From Isoptericola halotolerans (GTDB taxonomy: Bacteria > Actinomycetota > Actinomycetes > Actinomycetales > Cellulomonadaceae), in NCBI RefSeq assembly GCF_013149785.1, contig NZ_JABEZU010000003.1, positions 186,001 to 250,000 on the forward strand: a DNA stretch of 64,000 bases. Reading direction: 5' to 3'. This document shows positions 8,247-21,785 of the stretch, piece after piece; within the stretch, counting starts at the first letter, position 1, and every line of letters begins with the position of its first letter. The notes beneath the pieces were generated by a model. That model had not been told where the DNA came from. It was given only the letters and a program-made list of their open reading frames with translations, and did not search any database. A program made the translations under genes and the position numbers.

Positions 8247-9525
8247 CCTCCAGCACCAGCACCGACCCGGCGGTCCTCGTCCTCGAGGACGGCACCGTCG
8301 CGCGCGGCGTCGCCTACGGCGCCCGCGGCACCACCCTCGGCGAGATCGTCTTCTCCACCGGGATGACCGGCTACCAGGAGACGCTCACCGATCCCTCGTA
8401 CCACCGCCAGATCGTCGTCATGACCGCCCCGCACGTGGGTAACACGGGCGTGAACGACGACGACCCGGAGTCCCGCAAGATCTGGGTCGCCGGCTACGTC
8501 CTGCGCGACCCGGCGCGCCGCGCCTCGAGCTGGCGTTCCCGGGGCGACCTGGCCGACGAGCTCGCCGAGCAGGGCGTCGTCGGGATCGCCGAGGTCGACA
8601 CCCGCTTCCTCACGCGGCACCTGCGTGAGCTCGGCGTCATGCGGGCCGGCATCTTCTCCGGCGACGACCTGGTGCGCGACGGCGTCGAGCGCGGCGTCGA
8701 CGACCTCGTCCAGGAGGTGCGCGGAGCCCCCCTGATGGCCGGCGCGGACCTCGCCCGCGAGGTCACCACCGCCGAGGCCTACACCGTCGAGCCGCGCGGC
8801 CTCGAGGACGGCGCCGACCCCGTCGCGACCGTCGTCGCGGTCGACCTGGGCATCAAGTCGATGACGCCGGTGCGCCTGGCCGAGCGGGGCGTGCGCGTGC
8901 ACGTGGTGCCCCAGTCGACCACCTTCGCCGAGGTCGAGGCGCTGCTGCCCGCGGGCGCTCCGGGCGGGGTGTTCTTCTCCAACGGTCCCGGCGACCCCTC
9001 GGCCGCGACCGCCGAGATCGACCTGCTCCGCCAGGTGCTGGACCGACGGATCCCGTTCTTCGGCATCTGCTTCGGCAACCAGCTGTTCGGCCGGGCGCTC
9101 GGCTACGGCACCTACAAGCTCGGCTACGGCCACCGCGGCATCAACCAGCCGGTGAAGGACCGCACCACCGGCAAGGTCGAGGTCACCGCACAGAACCACG
9201 GGTTCGCCGTCGACGCGCCGCTGGACGCCGTGAGCACCGCCCCGCTCGACACCGTGCGTGACGACCAGGGTGTCGACGGAGCGCGGTACGGCCGCGTCAT
9301 CGTCTCCCACGTGGGGCTCAACGACCAGGTGGTCGAGGGCCTGACCGCCCTCGACCTGCCGGCCTTCTCCGTCCAGTACCACCCCGAGGCCGCTGCCGGC
9401 CCCCACGACAGCGCGTACCTGTTCGACCGCTTCGTCGACCTCATGACCACCCGCGAGCCCGTGACCGTCCCGCCCGCCGCCCTCGCGGCGCTGGCCGGCG
9501 GCACCACCGGCGAGAAGGAGAACTG

Positions 9526-9526
<1 letters not shown>
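8243..9526 (+). CDS. carA: Carbamoyl-phosphate synthase small (glutaminase) subunit
   Basis: 427 residues. An N-terminal CarA-specific domain (about 1-190) precedes a class I glutamine amidotransferase domain. The nucleophile elbow is GICFGNQ (Cys), and the His-Glu pair lies in YHPEAAAGP; the oxyanion strand shows FFSNGPGDP. It supplies ammonia from glutamine to CarB. GTG start overlapping the previous gene by 4 nt; the stop shares one base with the carB ATG. Confidence 0.97.
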
Positions 9527-12902
<3,376 letters not shown>

Positions 12903-12906
<4 letters not shown>

Positions 12907-13772
12907 GCGCGCCGGGGACCCGGGTCCCGTTCGGCGCGCGCCTCGCGGCCGCGATGGACGAGCACGGTCCGTTGTGCGTCGGCATCGACCCGCACGGTCC
13001 GCTGCTGCGCGACTGGGGCCTGCCGGACGACGCCGCAGGCGTCCGGGAGCTCGGCCTGCGGGTCGTGGACGCCCTCGGCGGCCGGGTGGCGGCGCTCAAG
13101 CCCCAGGTGGCCTTCTTCGAGCGGCACGGGTCGCGGGGGATCGCCGCCCTGGAGGAGGTCCTGGCCGCAGCACGCGCGGCGGGCACGCTGACCGTCGTCG
13201 ACGCCAAGCGGGGGGACATCGGGTCGACGATGTCGGCCTACGCCGACGCCTTCCTCTCCGACGGCTCGACACTTGCCGGCGACGCGGTCACCGTCTCGCC
13301 GTACCTCGGTTTCGGCTCGCTGTCACCGGCCCTCGAGCTGGCGGAGGCGACCGGGCGCGGCCTGTTCGTGCTGTGCCTGACCTCGAACCCCGAGGGCGCG
13401 GCGGTCCAGCACGCCGTCGGCTCGGACGGCCGCAGCATCGCGGCCTCCGTGGCGGCACAGGCGGCACGGCACAACGCCGGCGCGTCGCCGCTGGGGTCGG
13501 TCGGGCTCGTGGTCGGAGCGACGATCGGCGACGCGGCACGAGCCACGGGGACCGAGCTGGAGGCCGTCAACGGACCCCTGCTGGCACCGGGGGTGGGCGC
13601 CCAGGGCGCGGGCCAGCGCGAGCTGGCGGACGTGTTCGGCGGTGCGCGGGGCAACGTGCTGGCCTCGTCGTCCCGTGGTGTGCTCGCCGCAGGGCCCGAC
13701 GGGTCGGCGCTGCTCGCGGCCGCACGGCGGTCGGCCGACGAGGTGCGGTCGGCGCTGCGGGCCGGGCGCTGA
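12903..13772 (+). CDS. pyrF: Orotidine 5'-phosphate decarboxylase, type 2 (mycobacterial type)
   Basis: 289 residues, longer than the E. coli type and matching the type 2 family. [18 protein letters not shown] and the catalytic [10 protein letters not shown] (Lys-Asp network) are clear, as is the phosphate-binding end [13 protein letters not shown]. It converts OMP to UMP, the last step of de novo synthesis. ATGA overlap with carB. pyrD and pyrE are not in this operon. Confidence 0.96.
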
Positions 13773-13801
13773 CCTGCGCACGGGCGCGCGTCGGGGTGTC
13801 G

Positions 13802-13869
13802 GAAGTGTCACAGCACTTCACCCCCGGGCCGTCCGGTTCGGGCCCTTTGAGCGCCTATTTCACGCTCAA
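13802..13869 (+). promoter_or_regulatory. Cluster of inverted repeats between pyrF and mihF
   Basis: Three dyads sit together. GAAGTG (13802-13807)/CACTTC (13814-13819) has a 6-nt loop. GGGCC (13826-13830)/GGCCC (13841-13845) is followed by TTT and could end the pyr transcript. TTGAGCG (13847-13853)/CGCTCAA (13863-13869) flanks an AT-rich CCTATTTCA, which could be an operator or promoter for mihF. About 120 nt of otherwise unremarkable sequence leads to the mihF start. Confidence 0.4.
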
Positions 13870-13991
13870 TCGACTCGCCGGGTGCGGCGCGATCGGGCCA
13901 GCGATTGCCGCCGCCGCAGGTCGTGGCTACTTTCGAGGGAGCACGACGTCCAGCACGACCTCCTGTCGGATCGATTGAGTAGGTGACTTGC

Positions 13992-14303
13992 GTGGCCCTT
14001 CCTCCACTCACCCCGGAACAGCGTGCGGCGGCCCTCGAGAAGGCCGCCGAGGCACGGCGCATCCGGGCAGAGATCAAGAACCGCCTGAAGTACTCCCAGG
14101 GTTCGTTGCGGGAGGTGATCGAGCAGGGCCAAGCGGACGACGTCGTGGGCAAGCTCAAGGTCGTCTCGCTGCTCGAGTCGCTCCCGGGAGTCGGTAAGGT
14201 GAAGGCCCGGGCGATCATGGAAGAGATCGGGATCGCCGAGACCCGCCGCGTCCGTGGCCTCGGGCCGCACCAGGCGCAGGCGCTCATCGAGAGGTTTGGC
14301 TGA
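13992..14303 (+). CDS. mihF: Actinobacterial integration host factor
   Basis: 103 residues; a small nucleoid-associated protein of the mIHF family, unrelated to E. coli IHF. The conserved core [13 protein letters not shown], then [20 protein letters not shown] (helix-hairpin-helix-like DNA-binding part), then [10 protein letters not shown] at the C-terminus is intact. GTG at 13992 is taken as the start, since the protein then opens [11 protein letters not shown] as in homologues; an ATG-like codon 9 nt upstream is less fitting. mihF next to gmk is a hallmark of Actinobacteria. Confidence 0.95.
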   Translation: MALPPLTPEQRAAALEKAAEARRIRAEIKNRLKYSQGSLREVIEQGQADDVVGKLKVVSLLESLPGVGKVKARAIMEEIGIAETRRVRGLGPHQAQALIERFG

Positions 14304-14967
14304 GATTTCCGCACCACGCGCCGGCGTGCCGGCACCCCATGACGCCCAGGACGACGTCGTGCGAGGACCGGCACGCCTGACCGTGCTGGCCGGGCCGACG
14401 GCTGTCGGCAAGGGCACGGTGTCGGCCGACATCCGTGCTCGGTACCCCCAGGTCTGGCTGTCGGTGTCGGCGACGACCCGGCCGCCGAGGCCCGGCGAGG
14501 TGCACGGAGTGCACTACCTCTTCGTGAGCCCGCAGGAGTTCGACCGCATGGTCTCCGACGGCGAGATGCTCGAGTGGGCCGTGGTCCACGGGCGGCACCG
14601 CTACGGGACCCCACGAGGACCGGTGGTCGAGCACCTGTCCGGGGGGCGACCGACGCTGCTGGAGATCGACCTGCAGGGCGCGCGCCAGGTGCGCGACGCC
14701 GTGCGGTCGGCTGGTCTCGACGCCCAGTTCGTCTTCCTCGCGCCGCCCAGCCGCGAGGAGCTGGTGCGGCGCCTGGTGGGTCGCGGCACCGAGGACGCCG
14801 CGGAACGCGAACGCCGGCTGGCGACGGCCGAGGTCGAGATGGCTGCCGAGCCGGAGTTCGACGTCACGATCGTCAACGACGACGTCACACGGGCCACGGA
14901 CGAGCTGGCACACCTGCTGGGAGCTCGGGCCGAGGGCGCGGCCCCGGCGGCCTCGCAACCGGCTTGA
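14296..14967 (+). CDS. gmk: Guanylate kinase
   Basis: Phosphorylates GMP to GDP with ATP. The P-loop [10 protein letters not shown], the GMP-binding [45 protein letters not shown] and the lid region with RRLVGRGTE are present. The start is uncertain. TTG at 14296 overlaps the mihF stop and gives 223 residues; GTG at 14359, preceded by AGGA at a proper distance, gives 202 residues, close to the family norm; GTG at 14326 is a third choice. The catalytic region is the same in each case. Confidence 0.93.
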   Translation: MAEISAPRAGVPAPHDAQDDVVRGPARLTVLAGPTAVGKGTVSADIRARYPQVWLSVSATTRPPRPGEVHGVHYLFVSPQEFDRMVSDGEMLEWAVVHGRHRYGTPRGPVVEHLSGGRPTLLEIDLQGARQVRDAVRSAGLDAQFVFLAPPSREELVRRLVGRGTEDAAERERRLATAEVEMAAEPEFDVTIVNDDVTRATDELAHLLGARAEGAAPAASQPA

Positions 14968-15076
14968 TCCCGGCGGGTAGACTTGTCAGCAGGCTTCTGT
15001 CCTGCCCTTCCCCTTCTGGAATCACCCCTCCGGTGGCCGCCGCCACCGGCCCGTTCGTCTGCTTGGAGTGACACTC

Positions 15077-15424
15077 ATGGCCGGAACCGTTCCCGAGCCG
15101 ATCGGCATCACCGACCCGCCGATCGACGACCTGCTCACGCACAGCGAGTCGAAGTACGGCCTCGTGCTGTACGCCTCGAAGCGTGCGCGCCAGATCAACG
15201 CCTACTACGCGCAGCTCAACGAGGGCCTGCTGGAGAACGTCGGTCCCCTGGTCGACACCCGCGTGCAGGAGAAGCCGTTGTCGATCGCCATGCGAGAGAT
15301 CAACGAGGGTCTGCTGACGTCGGAGCCTGCCGAGCCCGCTCCGGAGGAGCCGGCGACGGCTCCGCTCGCGCAGGGTGTCGAGGTCGTCGAGTCGGAGCAC
15401 GCCGCCGGCGACGAGATCGTCTGA
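15077..15424 (+). CDS. rpoZ: RNA polymerase omega subunit
   Basis: 115 residues. The conserved omega core is seen in [28 protein letters not shown], and [13 protein letters not shown] marks the second helix region. An acidic, Pro/Glu-rich tail follows, common in actinobacteria. Omega wraps the C-terminal tail of beta' and aids assembly. ATG start with TTGGAG 9 nt upstream. A TAGACT box at 14978-14983 suggests its own promoter with a leader of nearly 90 nt. Confidence 0.96.
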   Translation: MAGTVPEPIGITDPPIDDLLTHSESKYGLVLYASKRARQINAYYAQLNEGLLENVGPLVDTRVQEKPLSIAMREINEGLLTSEPAEPAPEEPATAPLAQGVEVVESEHAAGDEIV

Positions 15425-15440
15425 GGCTGCGCCGCGAGCC

Positions 15441-16679
15441 ATGAGGATCCTGCTGGGGGTCAGCGGCGGAATCGCCGCCTACAAGTCGGTCCTGCTGCTG
15501 CGGCTGCTGCGTGAGCAGGGCCATGCCGTCCGGGTGATCCCGACGGCGGCTGCGCTCCGTTTCGTCGGCGCCCCGACCTTCGAGGCGCTCTCGGGTGAGC
15601 CGGTGAGCACCGAGGTGTTCGACGACGTCCCCGGCGTCCAGCACGTGGCCCTCGGGCACGGTGCGGACCTGGTGGTCGTGGCGCCGGCGACCGCCGATCT
15701 CCTGGCGCGCGCCGCGGCGGGCCGCGCGGACGACCTGCTGACCTCCACGTTGCTCACCGTGCGCTGCCCGGTGGTGATGGCGCCGGCGATGCACACCGAG
15801 ATGTGGGCGCACCCGGCGACCCGGGCGAACGTGGCGACCCTGCGCGAGCGGGGGGTGCACGTGCTGGAGCCGGCCAGCGGGCGCCTCACGGGCGCGGACA
15901 CGGGTCCGGGGCGATTGCCGGAGCCCGAGGAGATCGCACGCTTCGCCCTGGCCGCGGTCGAGGATCGGCACACGGCGGGTGTCGCGTCGCAGGACCTGGC
16001 CGGCCGCCGTGTGGTGATCTCTGCGGGTGGGACGCGCGAGGCGATCGACCCGGTGCGCTTCATCGGCAACCGGTCCAGCGGCCGTCAGGGGGTGGCGCTG
16101 GCCGAGGCGGCCTGCGCCCGTGGTGCCGAGGTGACACTGGTGGCGGCGAACCTGCCGGAGTCCCTCACCCACCCTCTGACCGCGGCCGGCGCGACGGTCG
16201 TGGGTGTGTCGTCGACGGCCGAGCTGCGCCAGGCGGTGCGCGGTGCCGCACCGGGTGCCGACGTCGTGGTCATGGCGGCGGCGGTGGCGGACTTCCGGCC
16301 GGCACGCACCCCGACGGCCAAGATCAAGAAGGTCGCCGGGGCGCCTCCCGCACCGATCGAGCTGGTGGAGAACCCCGACGTGCTCGCGGAGCTGGCGGCC
16401 GACCGCCTGCGTGCGGGGCAGGTCGTCGTCGGTTTCGCCGCCGAGACGGGTGACGACGCCGGCTCGGTGCTGGAGCACGGGCGGGCGAAGGCCCTGCGCA
16501 AGGGCGCGGACCTGCTGGCGGTCAACGCGGTGGGGGAGGGCCTGGGGTTCGGCGCGGAGATCAACGACGTCACCGTGCTCGACTCCCGTGGCGAGACGGT
16601 GACCTCCGTCGCCGGGTCGAAGCGCGAGGTGGCCGACGGCCTGTGGGACGCGATCGCGAAGTACTTGACCAGCATGTGA
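15441..16679 (+). CDS. coaBC: Bifunctional phosphopantothenoylcysteine decarboxylase / phosphopantothenate-cysteine ligase
   Basis: 412 residues with both coenzyme A activities. The N-terminal flavoprotein CoaC (1-180) has GVSGGIAAYKS, VQHVALGHGAD (active-site His) and VMAPAMHTEMW (substrate clamp). The CoaB part (185-412) begins VVISAGGTREAIDPVRFIGN, continues SSGRQG, and carries AAAVADFRP and KIKK for CTP and substrate binding. ATG start 17 nt after rpoZ. A short perfect stem (16681-16695) follows the stop. Confidence 0.96.
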   Translation: MRILLGVSGGIAAYKSVLLLRLLREQGHAVRVIPTAAALRFVGAPTFEALSGEPVSTEVFDDVPGVQHVALGHGADLVVVAPATADLLARAAAGRADDLLTSTLLTVRCPVVMAPAMHTEMWAHPATRANVATLRERGVHVLEPASGRLTGADTGPGRLPEPEEIARFALAAVEDRHTAGVASQDLAGRRVVISAGGTREAIDPVRFIGNRSSGRQGVALAEAACARGAEVTLVAANLPESLTHPLTAAGATVVGVSSTAELRQAVRGAAPGADVVVMAAAVADFRPARTPTAKIKKVAGAPPAPIELVENPDVLAELAADRLRAGQVVVGFAAETGDDAGSVLEHGRAKALRKGADLLAVNAVGEGLGFGAEINDVTVLDSRGETVTSVAGSKREVADGLWDAIAKYLTSM

Positions 16680-16680
16680 G

Positions 16681-16695
16681 ACGATCTCGGATCGT
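16681..16695 (+). terminator. Short stem-loop after coaBC
   Basis: ACGATC and GATCGT around a TCG loop, one base after the coaBC stop; only 6 bp and no U-tract, so a weak terminator at most. Confidence 0.3.
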
Positions 16696-16753
16696 GGGAT
16701 ATTTCGCCCTCGTCGTGCCGGGATCGGCGGGTCGGTGGACGTAGGCTGAGCGC

Positions 16754-17959
16754 ATGACCGATGCGCTGCGCCTCTTCACGTCCGAGTCCGTGACCGAGGG
16801 ACACCCGGACAAGGTGTGCGACCAGATCTCCGACGCGATCCTGGACGCCCTGATCGCCCAGGACCCCCGGTCGCGGGTGGCCGTGGAGACGATGGTGACC
16901 ACCGGGCTGGTGCACGTGGCCGGGGAGGTCACCACCGAGGCCTATGTCGAGATCCCGCAGATCGTGCGCGAGGTGGTGCGCGGGATCGGGTACACGTCCT
17001 CGGCCATCGGGTTCGACGGTGACTCCTGCGGGGTGTCGGTGTCCATCGGGCAGCAGTCGCCGGACATCGCGCAGGGCGTCGACACCGCCCTCGAGCGGCG
17101 CACCGACGCGGACGACGTGGACCCCCTCGACGCCCAGGGCGCCGGCGACCAGGGGCTGATGTTCGGGTACGCGACCGACGAGACCCCCTCCCTGATGCCG
17201 CTGCCGATCTTCCTGGCGCACCGGCTCTCGGAACGACTGGCCGAGGTCCGCAAGTCTGGTGAGGTCGCCGGTCTGCGCCCCGACGGCAAGACCCAGGTCA
17301 CCGTCGGGTACGACGGCGATCGCCCGGTCAGCCTCGACACCGTGGTGCTGTCGACCCAGCACGACGCCGACATCGAGCAGGACAAGCTCTACCGTGAGGT
17401 CGCCGACCACGTGGTCGACCCGGTGGTGGACGCCGTCGCGGCGTCGGTGGGGCTGGAGATCGGGGACGTGCGCCTGATCGTCAACCCGACGGGCAAGTTC
17501 GTCGTGGGAGGTCCGCAGGGCGACGCCGGGCTGACCGGCCGGAAGATCATCGTGGACACCTACGGCGGGATGGCGCGCCACGGTGGTGGGGCGTTCTCCG
17601 GCAAGGACCCGTCCAAGGTGGACCGCTCGGCGGCGTACGCCATGCGGTGGGTCGCCAAGAACGTCGTGGCGGCCGGGCTGGCCCGGCGCTGCGAGGTGCA
17701 GGTGGCCTACGCGATCGGCAAGGCCCACCCCGTGGGGCTCTACATCGAGACGTTCGGCACCGAGACGGTCGCGCCGGCCCGGATCAGCGCCGCCATCCGG
17801 GAGGTCTTCGACCTGCGGCCGGCCGCGATCGTGCGCGACCTGGACCTGCTGCGCCCGGTCTACGGCCCGACCGCCGCGTACGGTCACTTCGGCCGAGAGC
17901 TGGAGGGGTTCACCTGGGAGCGCGCCGACCGCGTGGACGCCCTGCGCGCCGCGGTGTGA
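16754..17959 (+). CDS. metK: S-adenosylmethionine synthetase
   Basis: 401 residues, full length. Makes SAM from methionine and ATP. Signatures: SVTEGHPDK at the N-terminus, [12 protein letters not shown] (hexapeptide region), and the P-loop-like [16 protein letters not shown] with catalytic His, Lys and Asp. A TAGGCT -10 box at 16742-16747 ends 6 nt before the ATG, so the transcript is probably leaderless, and no SAM riboswitch could fit in between. Confidence 0.97.
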   Translation: MTDALRLFTSESVTEGHPDKVCDQISDAILDALIAQDPRSRVAVETMVTTGLVHVAGEVTTEAYVEIPQIVREVVRGIGYTSSAIGFDGDSCGVSVSIGQQSPDIAQGVDTALERRTDADDVDPLDAQGAGDQGLMFGYATDETPSLMPLPIFLAHRLSERLAEVRKSGEVAGLRPDGKTQVTVGYDGDRPVSLDTVVLSTQHDADIEQDKLYREVADHVVDPVVDAVAASVGLEIGDVRLIVNPTGKFVVGGPQGDAGLTGRKIIVDTYGGMARHGGGAFSGKDPSKVDRSAAYAMRWVAKNVVAAGLARRCEVQVAYAIGKAHPVGLYIETFGTETVAPARISAAIREVFDLRPAAIVRDLDLLRPVYGPTAAYGHFGRELEGFTWERADRVDALRAAV

Positions 17960-17991
17960 GGTGAGTCGGTGACCCGTGGTTCCATGTCCTC

Positions 17992-20142
17992 GTGACGACC
18001 TCTGACGAGCCCGAGCAGCCCGCGCTGCTCGGGCTCGACGACGTCCCGGCCGCCCGGACGGGGCGCCGCCGGGCCCGCACGAAGGCACCTGCGGGGCCCG
18101 CCGACGTCGACCCGGTGGCGAGGGTGGTGCTCGACCTCGCACCGGCCCACCTGGACCGTGAGTTCGACTACCTCGTGCCCGCCCCGCTGGCCGACGACGC
18201 GCGGCCGGGGGTGCGGGTGCGCGCCCGCTTCGGTGCCCAGGAGGTCGGCGGGTTCCTCGTGGCCCGTGCCGCGACGTCGGACCACGACGGCCGGCTGGTC
18301 GCGCTGCGACGTGTCGTCTCGCCGGACCCGGTCCTGGCACCCGAGGTCCTGGAGCTCGCCCGGCGTGTCGCCGAGCGGTACGCGGGCACGCTCTCCGACG
18401 TGCTGCGGCTGGCGGTGCCGCCGCGGCACGCCCGCGTGGAGGCCGAGGTGCGTGACCTGCTGGCGGCCGAGGGGGTCGGCAGCGACGCGGGTGACACCAC
18501 CCTGTCCGCGCCGCCCGCACCCTCCGCACCCACGGGAGACGGCTGGACGGCCGTCTGGGCGCCGTACCGCGGCGGTGAGGCCTTCTGCCGCCGGGTCCTG
18601 GCCGGGCAGTCCCCGCGGGCCGTGTGGACGCCCCTGCCGGGCCTGGAGCGCCACGGTGACCGGCCGGCGCAGACCCCGCACTGGACCGCGGCCGTCGCGC
18701 AGGCCGTGCGGGCGGCACTGTCCGGGGGCCGCCGGGCGCTCGTGGTCGTCCCCGACGCGCGCGACGTCGAGCGGGTCTGCGCCGCGCTGGCCGTCGCCGG
18801 GGTGGCCGACGTGGTGCGCCTGCAGGCCACCGACGGTCCGGCGCCGCGCTACCGGGCGTTCCTGCACGCGCGGCACGGTCTGGCCTCGGTCGTGGTCGGC
18901 ACGCGTGCGGCGATGTTCGCCCCGGTCCCGCAGCTCGGTCTGGTCGTGCTGTGGGGCGACGGCGAGGAGACGCTGGGCGAGCCGCACGCCCCGTACCCGC
19001 ATGCCCGGGACGTGCTCGCGGTGCGCAGCGAGCTGCAGGGTGCTGCGTTCCTGCTCGGCTCGCCCGGCCGGACCGTGCAGGCGCAGGCCATGCTGGCGGC
19101 CGGCTGGGCGCAGGAGATCGCCACCCCGCGCGACGTGCTGCGTGCCCGCGCACCTCGGGTGCGCGCGTTGACGTCGGTGGAGCTGGCGCGCGAGGGCGCG
19201 GGGGCGGCGGCCCGGCTGCCGAGCGCGGCCTGGCGTACCGCCCGTGAGGCGCTGGCCGAGGGGCCGGTGCTCGTCCAGGTGCCCCGCACCGGATACCTGC
19301 CGGTCGTGGCGTGCGCCCGCTGCCGCACGGCCGCCCGGTGCGGCCACTGCCACGGACCGCTCGGCATGCGCGGGGCGACCGCGGCACCGCAGTGCACGTG
19401 GTGCGGCCGCCTGGCCGGTGCCTGGCGGTGCGCCGAGTGCGGCCACGACCGGGTGCGCGCCGTGCGGGTCGGCTCGGAGCGCACCGCCGAGGAGCTCGGC
19501 AGGGCCTTCCCCGGCGTGCCGGTGCGCGTGTCGGCCTCCTCCGCGCCGGGCGGCATCCTCGACCGGCTGGAGGCGACGCCCGCGATCGTGGTCGCCACAC
19601 CCGGTGCCGAACCGGTGCCCGACGACGGGTATGCGGCCGCGTTGCTGCTGGACGCCGCGGTGGCCACCGCCGGGACCGGGCTCGCCACCGCCACCGAGGC
19701 GGCGCACAGGTGGCTCGCCGCGGCCGGGCTCGTGCGCCCGGCGCCGCGAGGCCAGGTGCTGCTGGTGGGGGACGCGGCGCCGGCCCCGACCAGCGCCCTG
19801 GTGCGGTTCGACGCCCCGGGCCTGGCCGAGCGAGAGCTCGACGAGCGCCGCGAGCTCGATCTGCCGCCTGCGGTGCGGGTCGCCGCCGTCACCGGTGACC
19901 AGGCGGCCGTCGACGCCCTCGTGGGCCGTGTCGAGCTCGCCGACGGCGCGGCGGTGCTCGGGCCCGTCGACCTGCCCGACGACGGCGCGCGGCTCGAGGC
20001 CGCGGTGCGTGTGGTCGTGCGGGTTCCCCTGGCCCGGGGCGTCGACCTCGCCCGACAGCTACGCGCCTCCCTCGCGGTCCGGGCCGCCCGGCGTGAGGGG
20101 GGCGCCGTCCGTGTCCAGCTCGACCCTGCGGAGATGCTCTGA
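17992..20142 (+). CDS. priA: PriA-like primosomal protein lacking helicase motifs
   Basis: 716 residues from a GTG start. The N-terminal 3'-DNA-end binding domain (about 40-150) and the four zinc-binding CxxC pairs (CARC, CGHC, CTWC, CAEC at about 440-485) are kept. The Walker A motif GSGKT is absent: at the equivalent position LSGGRRALVVVPD is read, and the DExH box is WGDGEE. Loss of ATPase motifs is known for actinobacterial PriA homologues, so a structural role in replication restart, without unwinding, is inferred. Followed by a 1-nt overlap with the HAD gene. Confidence 0.9.
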   Translation: MTTSDEPEQPALLGLDDVPAARTGRRRARTKAPAGPADVDPVARVVLDLAPAHLDREFDYLVPAPLADDARPGVRVRARFGAQEVGGFLVARAATSDHDGRLVALRRVVSPDPVLAPEVLELARRVAERYAGTLSDVLRLAVPPRHARVEAEVRDLLAAEGVGSDAGDTTLSAPPAPSAPTGDGWTAVWAPYRGGEAFCRRVLAGQSPRAVWTPLPGLERHGDRPAQTPHWTAAVAQAVRAALSGGRRALVVVPDARDVERVCAALAVAGVADVVRLQATDGPAPRYRAFLHARHGLASVVVGTRAAMFAPVPQLGLVVLWGDGEETLGEPHAPYPHARDVLAVRSELQGAAFLLGSPGRTVQAQAMLAAGWAQEIATPRDVLRARAPRVRALTSVELAREGAGAAARLPSAAWRTAREALAEGPVLVQVPRTGYLPVVACARCRTAARCGHCHGPLGMRGATAAPQCTWCGRLAGAWRCAECGHDRVRAVRVGSERTAEELGRAFPGVPVRVSASSAPGGILDRLEATPAIVVATPGAEPVPDDGYAAALLLDAAVATAGTGLATATEAAHRWLAAAGLVRPAPRGQVLLVGDAAPAPTSALVRFDAPGLAERELDERRELDLPPAVRVAAVTGDQAAVDALVGRVELADGAAVLGPVDLPDDGARLEAAVRVVVRVPLARGVDLARQLRASLAVRAARREGGAVRVQLDPAEML

Positions 20143-20804
20143 TGACGAACCACCCGGCCCCCGGGCCTTCTTCCCGCGAGCGCGCCCAGCGTGACATCGA
20201 CGCCGTGATCTACGACTTCGGCAACGTCCTGGTCGGCTGGGACCCCTACGGAGCCTTCGACGGGCTGGACCGGGCCGGCGTCGACGCCTGGATGACGGAC
20301 GTCGACTTCGGGGCGTTCAACCTTGCCCAGGACGCCGGCCGCACGTGGGCCGAGGCCGTCGCCCATCTGGAGGCCCACCAGCCTCGTCTGGCCCCGATGG
20401 CCGCCCGGTACGCCCGGGAGTACGCCGGCACGCTGACCGGGCCGGTGGCGGGGTCGGCCGAGCTGGTCGCCGAGCTGGCCGCCGCCGGGGTGCGTCTGTA
20501 CGGCCTGACCAACTGGGCTGCCGACACCTTCCACCACGCCGCCCCGGCCGCGCCCGCCATCGACCTGCTGCGCGACGTCGTGGTCTCCGGACGGGTGGGA
20601 CTGGCCAAGCCCGACCCCGCGATCTTCCGCCTCGCGCTGGACCGGTTCGGCGTGGAGGCGGCCCGCACGGTGTTCGTCGACGACACGCTGCACAACGTCG
20701 AGGCCGCCCGCGCCGTCGGGCTGCACGCCGTGCACTTCACGGACACCGCCGCGCTGCGGGTGGCGCTGGCCGGTCTCGGTCTGCCCGTGACGACGCGGCC
20801 CTAG
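20142..20804 (+). CDS. HAD-superfamily hydrolase
   Basis: 220 residues. HAD motif I is YDFGNVLVGWD (nucleophile Asp), motif II TNW, motif III lysine in GLAKPDPAIF, motif IV FVDDTLHNVEAA. The helical cap of about 70 residues after motif I places it in subfamily I, as in the YihX-type sugar phosphatases. The substrate is unknown. Its ATG shares one base with the priA stop. A TAGACT box overlapping its own stop starts fmt. Confidence 0.87.
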   Translation: MTNHPAPGPSSRERAQRDIDAVIYDFGNVLVGWDPYGAFDGLDRAGVDAWMTDVDFGAFNLAQDAGRTWAEAVAHLEAHQPRLAPMAARYAREYAGTLTGPVAGSAELVAELAAAGVRLYGLTNWAADTFHHAAPAAPAIDLLRDVVVSGRVGLAKPDPAIFRLALDRFGVEAARTVFVDDTLHNVEAARAVGLHAVHFTDTAALRVALAGLGLPVTTRP

Positions 20805-20813
20805 ACTTGCACG

Positions 20814-21785
20814 GTGCGTCTGCTCTTCGCCGGAACCCCGGAACCTGCTGTCCCTGCGCTGCGTGCGCTGATCGACTCCTCCCACGAGGTCGTCGCCGTG
20901 CTGACGCGTGCCGACGCTCGCGCCGGGAGGGGGCGCCGCCTGGTGCCGAGCCCTGTGCGCGGCGCCGCTGAGGAGGCCGGGATCCCGGTGATCACGGACG
21001 CTCCCCGCGGCGATGAGTTCGTCGAGCGCCTGCGCGGCCTGGAGGTCGACGCCGCCCCCGTGGTCGCCTACGGGCACCTCCTGCGCCCCGACGTGCTGGC
21101 CGTGCCTCGCCACGGCTGGGTGAACCTGCACTTCTCGGTGCTGCCCGCCTGGCGCGGTGCCGCCCCCGTCCAGCACGCCGTCCTGGCGGGGGACGAGGTG
21201 ACCGGTGCGACCACGTTCCTGCTCGACGAGGGCATGGACACCGGGCCGGTCCTCGGTACCACCACCGAGACGATCCGGCCCCGCGACACCTCCGGCGACC
21301 TGCTCGGCCGCCTGGCGACCTCCGGAGCGCAGCTGCTCGTGGCCACCCTGGACGCCCTGGAGGCCGGTGAGCTCTCCCCGCAGACGCAGCCCGCCGACGG
21401 GGCCTCGCTCGCCCCCAAGATCACGCGCGAGGACGCACTGGTGCGCTGGGCGGACCCGGCGCTCGCGGTCGACCGGCGCATCAGGGCGGTCACCCCCGCC
21501 CCCGGGGCGTGGACCACCCTGCCCGTCGACGGCGGTCCCAGCGACGGCGCAGCGCCCGGCGTGCGCCTCAACCTCGGTCCGGTCACCCCACGGCCCGAGG
21601 TCACCGGCCTCGCGCCGGGACAGGTGCGCGCCACCAAGGCGGAGGTGCTCGTCGGCACCGGAACCTGCGCCGTCGCGCTCGGCCAGGTCCAGCCCGTCGG
21701 CAAGAAGGCCATGGCCGCCGCGGACTGGGCCCGTGGTGCCGGCCGTGCCGTCGTCGACGCCGGTGTCCTGGGAGGTGCGCGATGA
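20814..21785 (+). CDS. fmt: Methionyl-tRNA formyltransferase
   Basis: 323 residues; formylates initiator Met-tRNA with 10-formyl-THF. The catalytic triad region [18 protein letters not shown] (Asn, His) and DEGMDTGPV (Asp) are intact, and the C-terminal OB-like tRNA-binding domain spans about 205-320. TAGACT at 20802-20807 lies 6 nt before the GTG start (leaderless). Its end overlaps the rsmB start by 4 nt. Confidence 0.96.
   Translation: MRLLFAGTPEPAVPALRALIDSSHEVVAVLTRADARAGRGRRLVPSPVRGAAEEAGIPVITDAPRGDEFVERLRGLEVDAAPVVAYGHLLRPDVLAVPRHGWVNLHFSVLPAWRGAAPVQHAVLAGDEVTGATTFLLDEGMDTGPVLGTTTETIRPRDTSGDLLGRLATSGAQLLVATLDALEAGELSPQTQPADGASLAPKITREDALVRWADPALAVDRRIRAVTPAPGAWTTLPVDGGPSDGAAPGVRLNLGPVTPRPEVTGLAPGQVRATKAEVLVGTGTCAVALGQVQPVGKKAMAAADWARGAGRAVVDAGVLGGAR

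Noticed and set aside
16680-16753. Possible SAM riboswitch before metK
   Set aside because: Only 74 bp, no aptamer-like conserved sequence, and the -10 box sits 6 nt before the start codon.
16085-19600. Open frame of 1171 codons on the minus strand opposite metK and priA
   Set aside because: Arg/Pro/Ala-rich, spans several real genes and their junctions; a shadow.
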